This document shows positions 8,551 to 16,079 of a stretch of DNA of 64,000 bases, piece by piece (the first letter of the stretch is position 1; each line of letters begins with the position of its first letter). This DNA is from Paenibacillus sp. FSL H7-0326. GTDB taxonomy: Bacteria > Bacillota > Bacilli > Paenibacillales > Paenibacillaceae. The DNA is taken from positions 41,519 to 105,518 of the forward strand of contig NZ_MPVN01000010.1 in assembly GCF_001955535.1 (NCBI RefSeq), written 5' to 3'. A program made the translations under genes and the position numbers. The notes under the pieces were generated by a model. That model worked only from the letters and a program-made list of their open reading frames with translations. It was not told the origin of the DNA and did no database searches.

Positions 8551-8911
8551 GGGGGCGTTTTTGGATTCGACGGGGATAGTTCGAGCATGAGTAGCGGGTA
8601 GTGGGGACGCGTCCGCTTCATCAACGCTAAAGCCTATTAAACGGCAAACAACAAAACAACTACGCTTTCGCAGCTTAATAACCTGCGTGCGTGCTCTCGC
8701 TCTGTATCGCCCATGTACCGGGATGAGGGCCCAACTTTAGTGGGATACGCTGTCTAGTCTCCGCCTGCGGCTAGCTGAAGAAGACAAACAGGCTGACCCA
8801 ACGTAGAGCCGGTTACGGGGCGCTACTCGGGTGACATCAAAACTGTGACTACACCCGTAGAAGCTTATGTGGCGTTATCTTCGGACAGGGGTTCGACTCC
8901 CCTCGCCTCCA
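8551..8911 (+). ncRNA. ssrA: Transfer-messenger RNA (tmRNA)
   Basis: The RNA that rescues stalled ribosomes and tags the nascent peptide. The 5' end GGGGGCG pairs with CGCCTCC at 8904-8910 to form the tRNA-like acceptor stem, and the T-arm reads GGTTCGACTCC. The tag frame starts at GGC 8643 and reads GKQQNNYAFAA followed by TAATAA (8643-8681), with the first Ala coming from the charged tRNA. The tag ends in AFAA rather than the ALAA typical of Bacillus. The CCA end is not clearly encoded after the discriminator A at 8911. smpB lies just upstream. Confidence 0.96.
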
Positions 8912-8930
8912 TTTTCTAAGTACTCAAAGG

Positions 8931-8963
8931 CCATCAACCAGATCTTCTGGTTGGTGGTTTTTT
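8931..8963 (+). terminator. tmRNA terminator
   Basis: CCATCAACCAGA pairs with TCTGGTTGGTGG (one G-U pair) and a T-run follows. A diverged second copy of this hairpin lies about 390 bp downstream. Confidence 0.88.
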
Positions 8964-9014
8964 AGTTTGTGATATAATCGTTGAAACTCAATGGGAACGG
9001 AGGGACTTCAGACG

Positions 9015-9209
9015 ATTGTTAATCGAGAGCAGCTCCAAGAAGTTCTAAAAAAAGCAAACTAACATGCACGTAAGCAAGCGAAAGATTTAGGTGCTTCTAT
9101 CTACTATATAAAAAATAACAAACGTATACGAGAAGACGCGCAAGGAAACAAGTTTGAAATTGTGTTTGATGAATCCGGACAACGTCAGGAATTTGAATAC
9201 CATGAATGA
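9015..9209 (+). pseudogene. Decayed small ORF, copy 1 (stop-interrupted)
   Basis: Reading from 9015 gives a 64-codon frame with a single internal TAA at 9060-9062 after VNREQLQEVLKKAN. It continues as HARKQAKDLGASIYYIKN and ends at a TGA in the segment EFEYHE. The second copy at 12926 has CAA (Gln) at the same place, so the stop is a point mutation. No start codon with a ribosome binding site is visible; ATT occupies the expected first position. The intact protein would be small, charged and apparently cytoplasmic. I do not recognise the family. It sits between two copies of the tmRNA 3' end. Confidence 0.7.
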
Positions 9210-9283
9210 CATTAAACCGATTATGATAGTTTCGCTGGAACTAATGGTGCTAGAAGTAGCACGCTAAGAAGCTTACCTTCGGA

Positions 9284-9362
9284 CAGGGGTTCGACTCCCC
9301 CTCGACTTCATTTAAAGTGCTTAAAGAACCACCAACCAGAAGTTCTGATTGGTGGTTTTTGG
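9284..9362 (+). repeat. Second, diverged copy of the tmRNA 3' end plus terminator
   Basis: CTTCGGACAGGGGTTCGACT at 9284 onward repeats the tmRNA T-arm (8879 onward). The acceptor half here is altered (CTCGACTTCA instead of CTCGCCTCCA), so it no longer pairs with the tmRNA 5' end. A matching hairpin, ACCACCAACCAGA with TGATTGGTGG and a T-run, follows as it does after ssrA. This is the structure expected of attL/attR when an element integrates into the 3' end of ssrA, or of a local duplication. No integrase is in the window. Confidence 0.75.
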
Positions 9363-9574
9363 TTTTGTTGATGGAGTTTTTAATGGTAACGTTAGAAGAC
9401 AAAGAAATAGACGGTGAACATCTTCTGAATGATGTTTCATTGACAGCTCTGAAGGAAAAGAGGATATGCTGAAAAAATAATATAGTAGGAAATATCTTCT
9501 ATGTTATAGAGCATATAGAAGATGAAAGTGGTATGCATAATGCTAATCAGTAAATCAAAGAAGGTGCAGTTCCA
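9363..9574 (+). other. Gap with a possible 33-codon remnant ORF
   Basis: Between the duplicated tmRNA tail and the next gene the only open frame is ATG 9371 to TGA 9472 (33 codons, containing VTLEDKEIDGEHLL). It has no convincing ribosome binding site and matches no family that I recognise. It is probably debris of the same disrupted region. Confidence 0.25.
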
Positions 9575-10513
9575 ATGGATCCTTATCTATATTTGTTTTT
9601 TCATGTCTTATCACATGCACTTTTGGGGGCAATTATTGCATACTGCTTTTTGCCAAAGAACAATTGGAAAGACCGTGTTGTATGCCTCTGTTCAGGTGCC
9701 CTTTGTGGGATAATTCCTGATTTTTTGGGGGATAGAAGTACAGCTCCATGGTCCCATTCGGTACTGATTGCCCCTTTTCTAGCGTTAGGTGTGGCTTATT
9801 TGACAAAACAGTTCTATAAAAAGGCATCATTTAAATTAATTTGGGGATCTTCGATTTTGTCTGTCTTATTTGGACATTTGTTTTTAGACTACATGGGGCA
9901 TGATATACCAGCATTTTATCCGGTTAGCGATAAGTCCTTTATTATGGGAGCTATTACTTTAGGTGATCCGTGGATATGGTTTCCATTGGTTATCGGCCTT
10001 GTATGGAGTTTGCTTTTAAGCAATAAATCTAAATCACCTGTAATAACTTCAATACTATTCGTACTAATATACCTAGTATTTCGAGTAACGGCAAAAGAGA
10101 TCATCGAAGAAAAAGTGCGGGTTCAGTATCCTGTTTGGGAAAAGTCATATATCACAGTGGAACCTGATCATCATTATGAATTCCCGTTAAACCCCTTACA
10201 TTGGTTGGATTTCAGGTTTGAAATTAGCAGCTCCCATTTTTCAAGAGGTGGGGATGCAGGTATTCTTGGGCAGAAAACAGATGAGCTGTTCTGGTACGAT
10301 TTTTATCCAGTTGCACGTGACATTACATTAGTACATGGAAAGTATAGTTTTATGTATTCAGCTAAATCAAATGGTAGTCTATCCGTTATTGAAGATTGGA
10401 CAGAAACGGGATTCAACTTTATTATGGGAGAGCATGAGGGTAATCTTCATATCTTCAAAGAAACTTTAAATGGCGAGTGGGAAGAAATTCTGTTGAGGCA
10501 GTCTGATGACTAG
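9575..10513 (+). CDS. Membrane-bound metal-dependent hydrolase (YdjM/DUF457-like)
   Basis: A 312-residue protein with an N-terminal half of about four to five hydrophobic segments carrying the histidine/aspartate pattern of the family: FHVLSHALLG, GIIPDFLGD, WSHSVLIAP and FGHLFLDYMGHD. The C-terminal half (about residues 185-312) is soluble and unique to my eye. An AAGGTG ribosome binding site precedes the ATG. Family members are putative inner-membrane hydrolases of unknown substrate. The base composition is more A+T-rich than the genes left of ssrA. Confidence 0.75.
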   Translation: MDPYLYLFFHVLSHALLGAIIAYCFLPKNNWKDRVVCLCSGALCGIIPDFLGDRSTAPWSHSVLIAPFLALGVAYLTKQFYKKASFKLIWGSSILSVLFGHLFLDYMGHDIPAFYPVSDKSFIMGAITLGDPWIWFPLVIGLVWSLLLSNKSKSPVITSILFVLIYLVFRVTAKEIIEEKVRVQYPVWEKSYITVEPDHHYEFPLNPLHWLDFRFEISSSHFSRGGDAGILGQKTDELFWYDFYPVARDITLVHGKYSFMYSAKSNGSLSVIEDWTETGFNFIMGEHEGNLHIFKETLNGEWEEILLRQSDD

Positions 10514-10637
10514 TGTGAATTTGTTATTACCGATTAAGATATGCAGTGTCATTCATACGCTCTTTTCAGCACGGCTCCTATTTCTATTGTTAGGATATCA
10601 TAACAGGATTAACAGGAATTAATGACGATACGAAGGA

Positions 10638-10820
10638 ATGATTCTTTTGCATACATTGATCGAACTTCTAAGAATATTAGGGATTATACTTCTACTGTTA
10701 TCTATACTATTTCTAGTGCTGAGCAGCCTCAAGGAAACGTACAGGCATTTAGACAAGTTGTATTCAGCCTTTTTCTACACCGGTATAGTAGTAGTATTGA
10801 CATGGGCTATATTAAGTTGA
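10638..10820 (+). CDS. Small hydrophobic membrane protein
   Basis: A 60-codon frame that is almost wholly hydrophobic, with one segment at about residues 8-30 and another at 43-59, separated by a charged turn (KETYRHLDKLY). An AAGGA directly abuts the ATG, which is too close; TTG at 10647 would be better spaced. It ends 55 bp before the AraC-type regulator. No family is recognised; it could be a spurious A+T-rich frame. Confidence 0.4.
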   Translation: MILLHTLIELLRILGIILLLLSILFLVLSSLKETYRHLDKLYSAFFYTGIVVVLTWAILS

Positions 10821-10875
10821 ATTGTTGTTGTATTTACATATATAGCAGACGTACAGTGAGAGAGGAGAACGATCA

Positions 10876-11766
10876 TTGGATTATTTTCATTGTATTCAAA
10901 AAGTTGTTGAATATATCGAGACACATATTGAAGATGATACCGATGTCGATGAGGCAATTCGCAGTTCTCACGTTTCTAAGTTTCATTTCTATCGTCTGTT
11001 CAAAGCAATTGTGGGTATGACAGTTCATGAGTATATGAAGGAGAGGAAGTTGAGCAAGGCCGCAGAGCACCTCTGTACCACAAATGATGATATATTAACC
11101 ATAGCGACAAGATATGGATTTAACTCACAGGAAGTATTCACGCGTAATTTCAAAAAGTTGTTCCACTGTACCCCAGCTGCATTTCGAAAAACCAATAATG
11201 TGGATTGGGCGCTGCGCGCAACAGGCAAGATGAATGTGGATTCTCTCAGACTTGATATTAAGAGTATGAACGGAAAAATTGTTGTAAACGAGAAGGTTGA
11301 GATCATACAGGACCTCAAGCTGATAGGAATAGAACGGGAAATGACAGATGAGCAGGCGTATAGTGTCGTTGACGCAATGGAGCTTTTTTTAAAGGAAGCA
11401 GAGCGAATACGTAACATCGTAAACGAAACCATATTTCGCATCTGTTATGGAATAGATTATTCCGGAGATATTCCCAAATATAAAGAGTTAATCGCAGTGG
11501 AGGTTTATGACACGGCTTATGTGCCGAATGGAATGACAGCAAAGTGTATTGAGTATGCAAAAGTAGTGACCTATTCACATAAGGGCAGATTGTTCATGGG
11601 GGAAGAAGAGAAAATTATAAATACATATCATTTTTTGTATCGTTATCGCATCCCTTATCAATCATATGAATTAACAAAAGACTTTCTTCTTGAAAGGTAC
11701 GGAGCAGATTTTAAAGGACCATTCCATGAAAATTCACATATGGAAATATCATTCTCCATTCGATAA
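10876..11766 (+). CDS. AraC-family transcriptional regulator
   Basis: A 296-residue protein starting at TTG, chosen because GAGAGGAGA lies 8 bp upstream. The N-terminal 100 residues form the double helix-turn-helix: FHFYRLFKAIVGMTVHEYM, then ILTIATRYGFNSQEVFTRNFKK, then the CTPAAFR end of the motif. The C-terminal 170 residues resemble a GyrI/effector-binding domain, as in other regulators with an N-terminal AraC domain that sense small hydrophobic ligands. The neighbouring amidase at 11876 on the same strand is a possible target. Confidence 0.85.
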   Translation: MDYFHCIQKVVEYIETHIEDDTDVDEAIRSSHVSKFHFYRLFKAIVGMTVHEYMKERKLSKAAEHLCTTNDDILTIATRYGFNSQEVFTRNFKKLFHCTPAAFRKTNNVDWALRATGKMNVDSLRLDIKSMNGKIVVNEKVEIIQDLKLIGIEREMTDEQAYSVVDAMELFLKEAERIRNIVNETIFRICYGIDYSGDIPKYKELIAVEVYDTAYVPNGMTAKCIEYAKVVTYSHKGRLFMGEEEKIINTYHFLYRYRIPYQSYELTKDFLLERYGADFKGPFHENSHMEISFSIR

Positions 11767-11875
11767 CAATGTAGCAATCAGAATCAAAAACCGATAACGG
11801 CTTTCTGGTAAATTTCAAGTTAACAACCTGTTAATTTGATGATCAGGAAGCTTTTTTATTGGAGGGAATCGAGAG

Positions 11876-12907
11876 ATGTGTACCACATTTGCGATGAAAA
11901 ATGAAGAAGTGATGTTACTGGGGCACAATTACGATTTTTACTATGGACATGGCTTAATTGTTGTAAGTACGAGGGACCTTATGAAAGAGTCTTTCAAGGC
12001 TGACGGGACGAGAGGGGTTCGCTGGAAAACAAAGTATGGAAACATTACCTTTACGCAGTTTGGCCGTGAGTTGCCGATGAACGGGATGAATGAGAAGGGA
12101 CTCACGATTGCGATGATGTATCATGAAGACGGGCTATATCCGCAAACGGACAGCAGACCTGCCCTGAATGAACTGCAATGGATACAATATCAGCTAGATC
12201 AATATGCTTCCGTAGAAGAAGTAATTTATCATCTAGATCACATCAGGTTAGAAAAAACCTTGTATGAACTCCACTATATGATTGCAGATGCAACGGGTCA
12301 GACAGCAATTATCGAATTTATTGAGGGAAGAGCACATGTAACTCAGGATGCACCCTATTTTTCACTTACCAATACGAGCTTCGAGAAATCATTGGCGTAC
12401 GCCAATCAATTTCAAGATATTCCAATTCCGCAATTATCCCGAAAGGTCACATCTCTTGACCGTTTTACCTTAGGTTATCGCCTTGTGGAGGATAAGTGCC
12501 GATTAGATAACACGTCGCCTCTTTCGGTAGAAGAAGCATTTTGTGTGTTAGAAGATATTGCGGTGAAGCCATCCGTAGATTGGAGCTGGATCGGTGACGG
12601 AATTCCGTCCACACTCACCTATTGGAGTATTGTGTTTGACATCAAGAACTTAATAATCCACTATAACGATTATGGCAATAAGGAAATTCGCTCGATTGAT
12701 TTAAAAGACTTCGATTTTTCCCATGCCGCCTCGATTCGCTGCTTATCGCTGGATAATACACTTAAAGGATCTATCGAGGGTCATTTCAAACCGTACACAA
12801 CATTGGATAATGAAAGGATCATTCAATTAAGTTATAAACCGATAAGCGATGTGTTTCCGATCAAAGATCAGTTAGCGTTAGCCCAATACCCGGATACATT
12901 TAAGTGA
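11876..12907 (+). CDS. Linear amide C-N hydrolase (choloylglycine hydrolase family)
   Basis: A 343-residue Ntn-hydrolase with a TTGGAGGG ribosome binding site. It starts MCTTF, so removal of Met exposes the Cys2 nucleophile required by this family (penicillin V acylases, bile salt hydrolases, acyl-homoserine lactone acylases). The following LLGHNYDFYYGHG and NGMNEKGLTIAMMYHE segments match the family's core. No signal peptide is seen, so it is probably cytoplasmic. The natural substrate is unknown. A truncated copy of its 3' end lies at 14691-14943. Confidence 0.88.
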   Translation: MCTTFAMKNEEVMLLGHNYDFYYGHGLIVVSTRDLMKESFKADGTRGVRWKTKYGNITFTQFGRELPMNGMNEKGLTIAMMYHEDGLYPQTDSRPALNELQWIQYQLDQYASVEEVIYHLDHIRLEKTLYELHYMIADATGQTAIIEFIEGRAHVTQDAPYFSLTNTSFEKSLAYANQFQDIPIPQLSRKVTSLDRFTLGYRLVEDKCRLDNTSPLSVEEAFCVLEDIAVKPSVDWSWIGDGIPSTLTYWSIVFDIKNLIIHYNDYGNKEIRSIDLKDFDFSHAASIRCLSLDNTLKGSIEGHFKPYTTLDNERIIQLSYKPISDVFPIKDQLALAQYPDTFK

Positions 12908-12925
12908 GATCTTCAGAAATTTTAG

Positions 12926-13131
12926 ATGGTTATTAATCGAGAACAACTCCAAGAAGTTTTAAAAAAAAAGCAAACCAACATGTACGTTAAGCTAAAGATT
13001 TAGGTGCGTCTATTTACTATATAAAAAATAACAAACGTATACGAGAAGACGTGCAAGGAAACAAGTTTGATGACATTAAACCGCTTATGACCGTTTTCTT
13101 TGAACTAATGGTGCCGGAAAGAGCACACTAA
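12926..13131 (+). pseudogene. Decayed small ORF, copy 2 (frameshift and deletion)
   Basis: Begins ATG at 12926 and reads VINREQLQEVLKK, matching copy 1 at 9015. The A-run that follows has eight A where copy 1 has seven, shifting the frame. After restoring it, a TAA appears at 12987. A segment of about 50 bp present in copy 1 (the EIVFDESGQRQEFEYHE region) is missing. Both copies then continue into similar sequence (DIKP, then LMV). Since each copy carries different lesions, neither can be the functional parent. Confidence 0.7.
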
Positions 13132-13281
13132 GTATGCAAGTGAAGGATTGGTTGGGGGAATCTTGTTGATCCAGATCAGATTGCTCGGGGACATTTGTAT
13201 TGAAGCATTAGAATGAGATTCTCTTCTGTTGTTTATAATAGACTGGATCATCAGTACATGGTTACAGAGGGAGTTATTATA

Positions 13282-13848
13282 ATGAAACGCACCCATATAT
13301 TCTTCGCATTTCTGTTTTCAGCTGCTGTTGTATTAAAAGCACCTGGAACTGCTTTAGCTCAGACCAGTGACATATCATTGCAAGCTGTAGAGGAAATACA
13401 GCAAGTAGACGTTCCATTTGATATAAATACATATGATGCGACCACAGCATCTGAAGTGATAACTCTCCATGACAAGGATCGATTAAAGTTTCTCGGAATG
13501 AAGCTAAGTCCCCCTTTATTTGCTCCAAAAGTAAGCGTAGAAGAAGCGATCAACATTGCTTCAGCTAAAAGTCCCAAGTTTGCTAAGGAAGCTAGCTCAA
13601 TAGAAGCGGAATATCAGCTTTTTAGTTATCCATTTATGAATGCCTTTACCGAAGAAGCGTTAATTCGTAACAGCCAATTAAAGAAGGATGGTTTTTTGTT
13701 AAATACACCTGTATACATTGTTACATTTTTCGATATAAAAGGTACAGGACACGCAATGAAAGGGAAGGAAGCCCCAACGTATAACCAGTTCAATGTTGTC
13801 ATCGATGCTAATTCTGGAAAATCACTATTATCATTCACCTATAGGTAA
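13282..13848 (+). CDS. Secreted hypothetical protein
   Basis: A 188-residue protein from ATG 13282, which follows GAGGGAG at a good distance; the longer frame from 13213 would bury the signal peptide. Residues 1-26 form a Sec signal peptide (MKRTH, hydrophobic core, cleavage after GTALA). The mature part is mixed alpha/beta, and its end (FNVVIDANSGKSLLSFTY) resembles the tail of PepSY-like or processing-inhibitor domains, but I cannot assign a family. It stands alone. Confidence 0.75.
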   Translation: MKRTHIFFAFLFSAAVVLKAPGTALAQTSDISLQAVEEIQQVDVPFDINTYDATTASEVITLHDKDRLKFLGMKLSPPLFAPKVSVEEAINIASAKSPKFAKEASSIEAEYQLFSYPFMNAFTEEALIRNSQLKKDGFLLNTPVYIVTFFDIKGTGHAMKGKEAPTYNQFNVVIDANSGKSLLSFTYR

Positions 13849-13886
13849 TGAAGAATCCCACCAGATATCCTGATGGGATTTGTGTT

Positions 13887-14292
13887 CTATGATTCTAGTA
13901 GATTAATAGAATGAGCTTCGATAATCTTAACTACTTGTTGACGGTCGATATGATGGTTTACCATGTCAACCGTAAAATCTTCGGCTTGCTTGGGACCCAT
14001 TTTGAATTGCAGGTGATTATAACGCAGAAATATGACCAGTGCTGTAAAAGCGGTCCGTTTAAGCGTTGTGAAAAGGGTGATTCTGACCCAAAGATTCAAA
14101 TAAAGCCGAAGCCTTCTCCATTATAGTAGGATATGCATCTTTGCCCAAAATGGAATGCTGAGGTCGATGCACTGCTGATTCAAGCAACCCAGGTTCTTTA
14201 ACTCCTATCTGTTCACCTGGGCTGTAGCGTTGAATCATAGCTACGTTAATAGCTATTACTTCTTGAACGGATAAATAACGAGTGGACGTCAT
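13887..14292 (-). pseudogene. Death-on-curing (Doc/Fic) toxin, frameshifted
   Basis: The first frame (14292 down to 14059, 77 codons) starts MTSTRYLSVQEVIAIN and ends HPFHNA followed by a stop. The other frame resumes at KRTAFTALVIFLRYN and runs to a stop at 13887. Joined, they give a Doc of about 134 residues whose Fic motif HPFHNANKR is cut exactly at the Asn-Lys: two bases are missing, leaving GCTTAAACGG where GCT-AAY-AAACGG is expected. Doc toxins phosphorylate EF-Tu in the E. coli P1 system. The motif is broken at catalytic residues, so the toxin should be dead. It overlaps the antitoxin gene by 4 bp. Confidence 0.88.
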
Positions 14293-14552
14293 CTGTCTTT
14301 CAGTCCTCGTAATGTCTGATCGTATTCTTCAATGACATCTGTCAAAGTATCCATGAAGTCTACACTAATCCCTTCAGGTAGAGAAACCTTTGTTGACTTT
14401 TTAATGAGGATTTCGCCTGTTGCAGGATTAACATCAATACTCGCTGTATCGCCTTGCTCCAATCCAATTTGCTTCAAAGCATCCGTCATGGTGATACCTA
14501 AGCTGTTACCGAACTTCGTTACTTTTCGCTCCATCTCTATCATCCTATTCAT
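14289..14552 (-). CDS. AbrB/MazE-type antitoxin of a Doc module
   Basis: An 87-residue protein with an N-terminal SpoVT/AbrB swapped-hairpin DNA-binding domain: RKVTKFGNSLGITMTDAL, then GDTASIDVNPATGEILIKK. Residues from about 55 form the acidic tail that would bind the toxin. An AAGGAGG ribosome binding site precedes the ATG. It comes first and overlaps the toxin by ATGA, the normal antitoxin-toxin order. The gene is intact although the toxin is frameshifted, so it may survive as an orphan autorepressor. Confidence 0.88.
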   Translation of the reverse strand: MNRMIEMERKVTKFGNSLGITMTDALKQIGLEQGDTASIDVNPATGEILIKKSTKVSLPEGISVDFMDTLTDVIEEYDQTLRGLKDR

Positions 14553-14591
14553 TAGAATTCCTCCTTATCATCTTATTCAACTGTTATAACA

Positions 14592-14619
14592 ATTATACAA
14601 TTATAATTAAAGGGTTCAA
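14592..14619 (-). promoter_or_regulatory. Promoter and A+T repeat for the toxin-antitoxin operon
   Basis: Read on the minus strand: TTGAAC, 16 bp, TATAAT. The -10 region overlaps a repeated TATAATTG and a TTATAA...TTATAA inverted repeat, a likely operator for the AbrB-type antitoxin. Confidence 0.6.
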
Positions 14620-14690
14620 TCACTTTTAAGGTTCATTCACACGGTCTGCTTCTGTAGCTGCTTGTATGTAAAATTTTTGCTTCTAAAGCG

Positions 14691-14943
14691 TATTGTGTTT
14701 GACATCAAAAACCTAAAAATCCGCTAATCCATTGATTTCAAAAACTTCGATTTTTCCCATGCCGCCTCGATTCGCTGCTTATCGCTGGATAATACACTTA
14801 AAGGATCTATCGAATGTCATTTCAAACCGTATACAACATTGGATAATGAAAGGATCATTCAATTAAGCTATAAACTGATAAGCGATGTGTTTCCGATCGA
14901 AGATCAGTTAGCGTTAGCCCAATACCCGGATACATTTAAGTGA
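14691..14943 (+). pseudogene. Truncated copy of the amide hydrolase gene 3' end
   Basis: From TATTGTGTTTGACATC to the TGA at 14941 this repeats the last part of the gene at 11876-12907 almost base for base (for example the segment encoding FSHAASIRCLSLDN). The front of the copy has an in-frame TAA and lacks about ten codons present in the parent. No start codon or ribosome binding site is present, so it cannot make a protein. The high identity indicates a recent duplication compared with the decayed small ORFs. Confidence 0.85.
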
Positions 14944-14970
14944 GATTTTCAGGAAAGGGCAGAGGTTAAC

Positions 14971-15005
14971 AAAAAAGGACCCAACGAATAATGGGTCCTT
15001 TTTTG
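14971..15005. terminator. Bidirectional intrinsic terminator
   Basis: AAAAAAGGACCCA and TGGGTCCTTTTTT form a stem of about 12 bp around a short loop. The A-run and T-run let it work on either strand. It ends the minus-strand repeat-protein gene that stops at 15047. Confidence 0.88.
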
Positions 15006-15046
15006 TATTTGGAAGAATTACAGACAGTCTCAGTCCATTCAACAAA

Positions 15047-15739
15047 TCAAAAAGTGATCGTTGCTCTCCAAGATCCGCCGCCTTGCGTACAGGTATAGGT
15101 TCCTGTAACGGTTCTGCCGTCTGCAGCAAGGGTGCCGGTGTAGGTACAGTTATTGCCATCGCTGCTGTTTCTTCGTAACACCTGCACGTTGTTGCCGGAT
15201 ATATTGATCGTCAGTACAGCTGTAATATCCTGCGCACCTTGCATCGTCCACCTTGCATCAAAAATATTGCTGTTTCCTCGGCGCGTCCATACCCCGCTCC
15301 AGCCGTCTTCTTGTTCGTACCAAACTCGTCCTAGACGGGGCCTTTCACGTCTTACAATCGTGGCGGTCCAAGTACCTCCGCCTTGATTGCATCTAAACGT
15401 ACCGGAAACCCTGCGTCCATCTGAGGAGAGAGTGCCGGTGTAGTCACAGTTATTGCCATCACTGCTGTTCCGACGCTGAACATACACAAAATTACCGAAG
15501 ATATAAATTGTCAAAACTGCTGTGATTGGTGTTGCATTCGTACCAGGCATCGTCCATCTTGCGTCAAAAATATTGCTGTTTCCCCGCCGGCGCCACAAGC
15601 CGCTCCAAGATCCCTCTTGCTCATGCCACTCAACCCCCAAGTCCTGCTGTCCAAATGGAAAATTTAAGGTTTGGGATGGAAGTAACTGACGATACTCATT
15701 CGGGATATAGCTAGAAGGTACACAATGATAAGGATACAT
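15047..15739 (-). CDS. Two-repeat hypothetical protein (WSGxWxRRGNSNIFDARW repeats)
   Basis: A 230-residue protein with AAAGGAG before the ATG. After a short N-terminal segment (residues 1-35) it holds two tandem repeats of about 85-90 residues. Each begins W-E-Q-E, contains WSG.W.RRGNSNIFDARWTM, then RRNSSDGNNC.YTGTL, and ends with C.QGGG.W.ATI. The conserved Trp, Gly and two Cys per repeat and the beta-rich pattern suggest an extracellular or carbohydrate-binding beta fold, but no signal peptide is visible. I cannot name a family. It stands alone within the disrupted region. Confidence 0.75.
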   Translation of the reverse strand: MYPYHCVPSSYIPNEYRQLLPSQTLNFPFGQQDLGVEWHEQEGSWSGLWRRRGNSNIFDARWTMPGTNATPITAVLTIYIFGNFVYVQRRNSSDGNNCDYTGTLSSDGRRVSGTFRCNQGGGTWTATIVRRERPRLGRVWYEQEDGWSGVWTRRGNSNIFDARWTMQGAQDITAVLTINISGNNVQVLRRNSSDGNNCTYTGTLAADGRTVTGTYTCTQGGGSWRATITF

Positions 15740-16049
15740 TAAGGATCTTCTCCTTTGTTTGATCTGATTATGTAATATGCTATGTTGGGGGTTTGCCCAT
15801 TGTACCTGAGGGCACCTATTTTGGGCTGTTTGCAGATTGACAATTACTTATGAAATTGCTTTGCTATCAATCTTAGGGCCAAGAAGTGAGATTGGACTTT
15901 GTTAAAGAGTATATAGAATATGAAAATCCGAACGAAATAGATGATCGTTTTTATTTTATTGAATTTAAAGATAATGGATCTAGTAATTAATATTTAATTT
16001 AATGAAAAATATTGTAAAATAAAGTTAGATCATATCATCTACGAATTAA
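15740..16049 (+). other. Intergenic gap with a possible 34-codon ORF
   Basis: GTG 15886 to TAA 15990 encodes VRLDFVKEYIEYENP and a short acidic tail. The frame opens just after an in-frame TAG and has no good ribosome binding site, so it is more likely the C-terminal remnant of a lost gene than a real one. The right side is very A+T-rich and should hold the promoter of the next gene. Confidence 0.3.
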
Positions 16050-16079
16050 ATGAGTACCAATGATCAGGAGTTGATTTTA

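Noticed and set aside
10622..11020. 132-codon plus-strand ORF overlapping the AraC-type gene
   Set aside because: Overlaps the start of a clear AraC protein in another frame and has no domain.
13854..13882. Terminator after the secreted protein at 13282
   Set aside because: AATCCCACCAG/CTGATGGGATT pairs with a mismatch, but no T-run follows; too weak to list.
14050..14080. Programmed ribosomal frameshift in the Doc gene
   Set aside because: No slippery heptamer or stimulatory stem is seen, and the joint lies in the catalytic motif; mutation is simpler.
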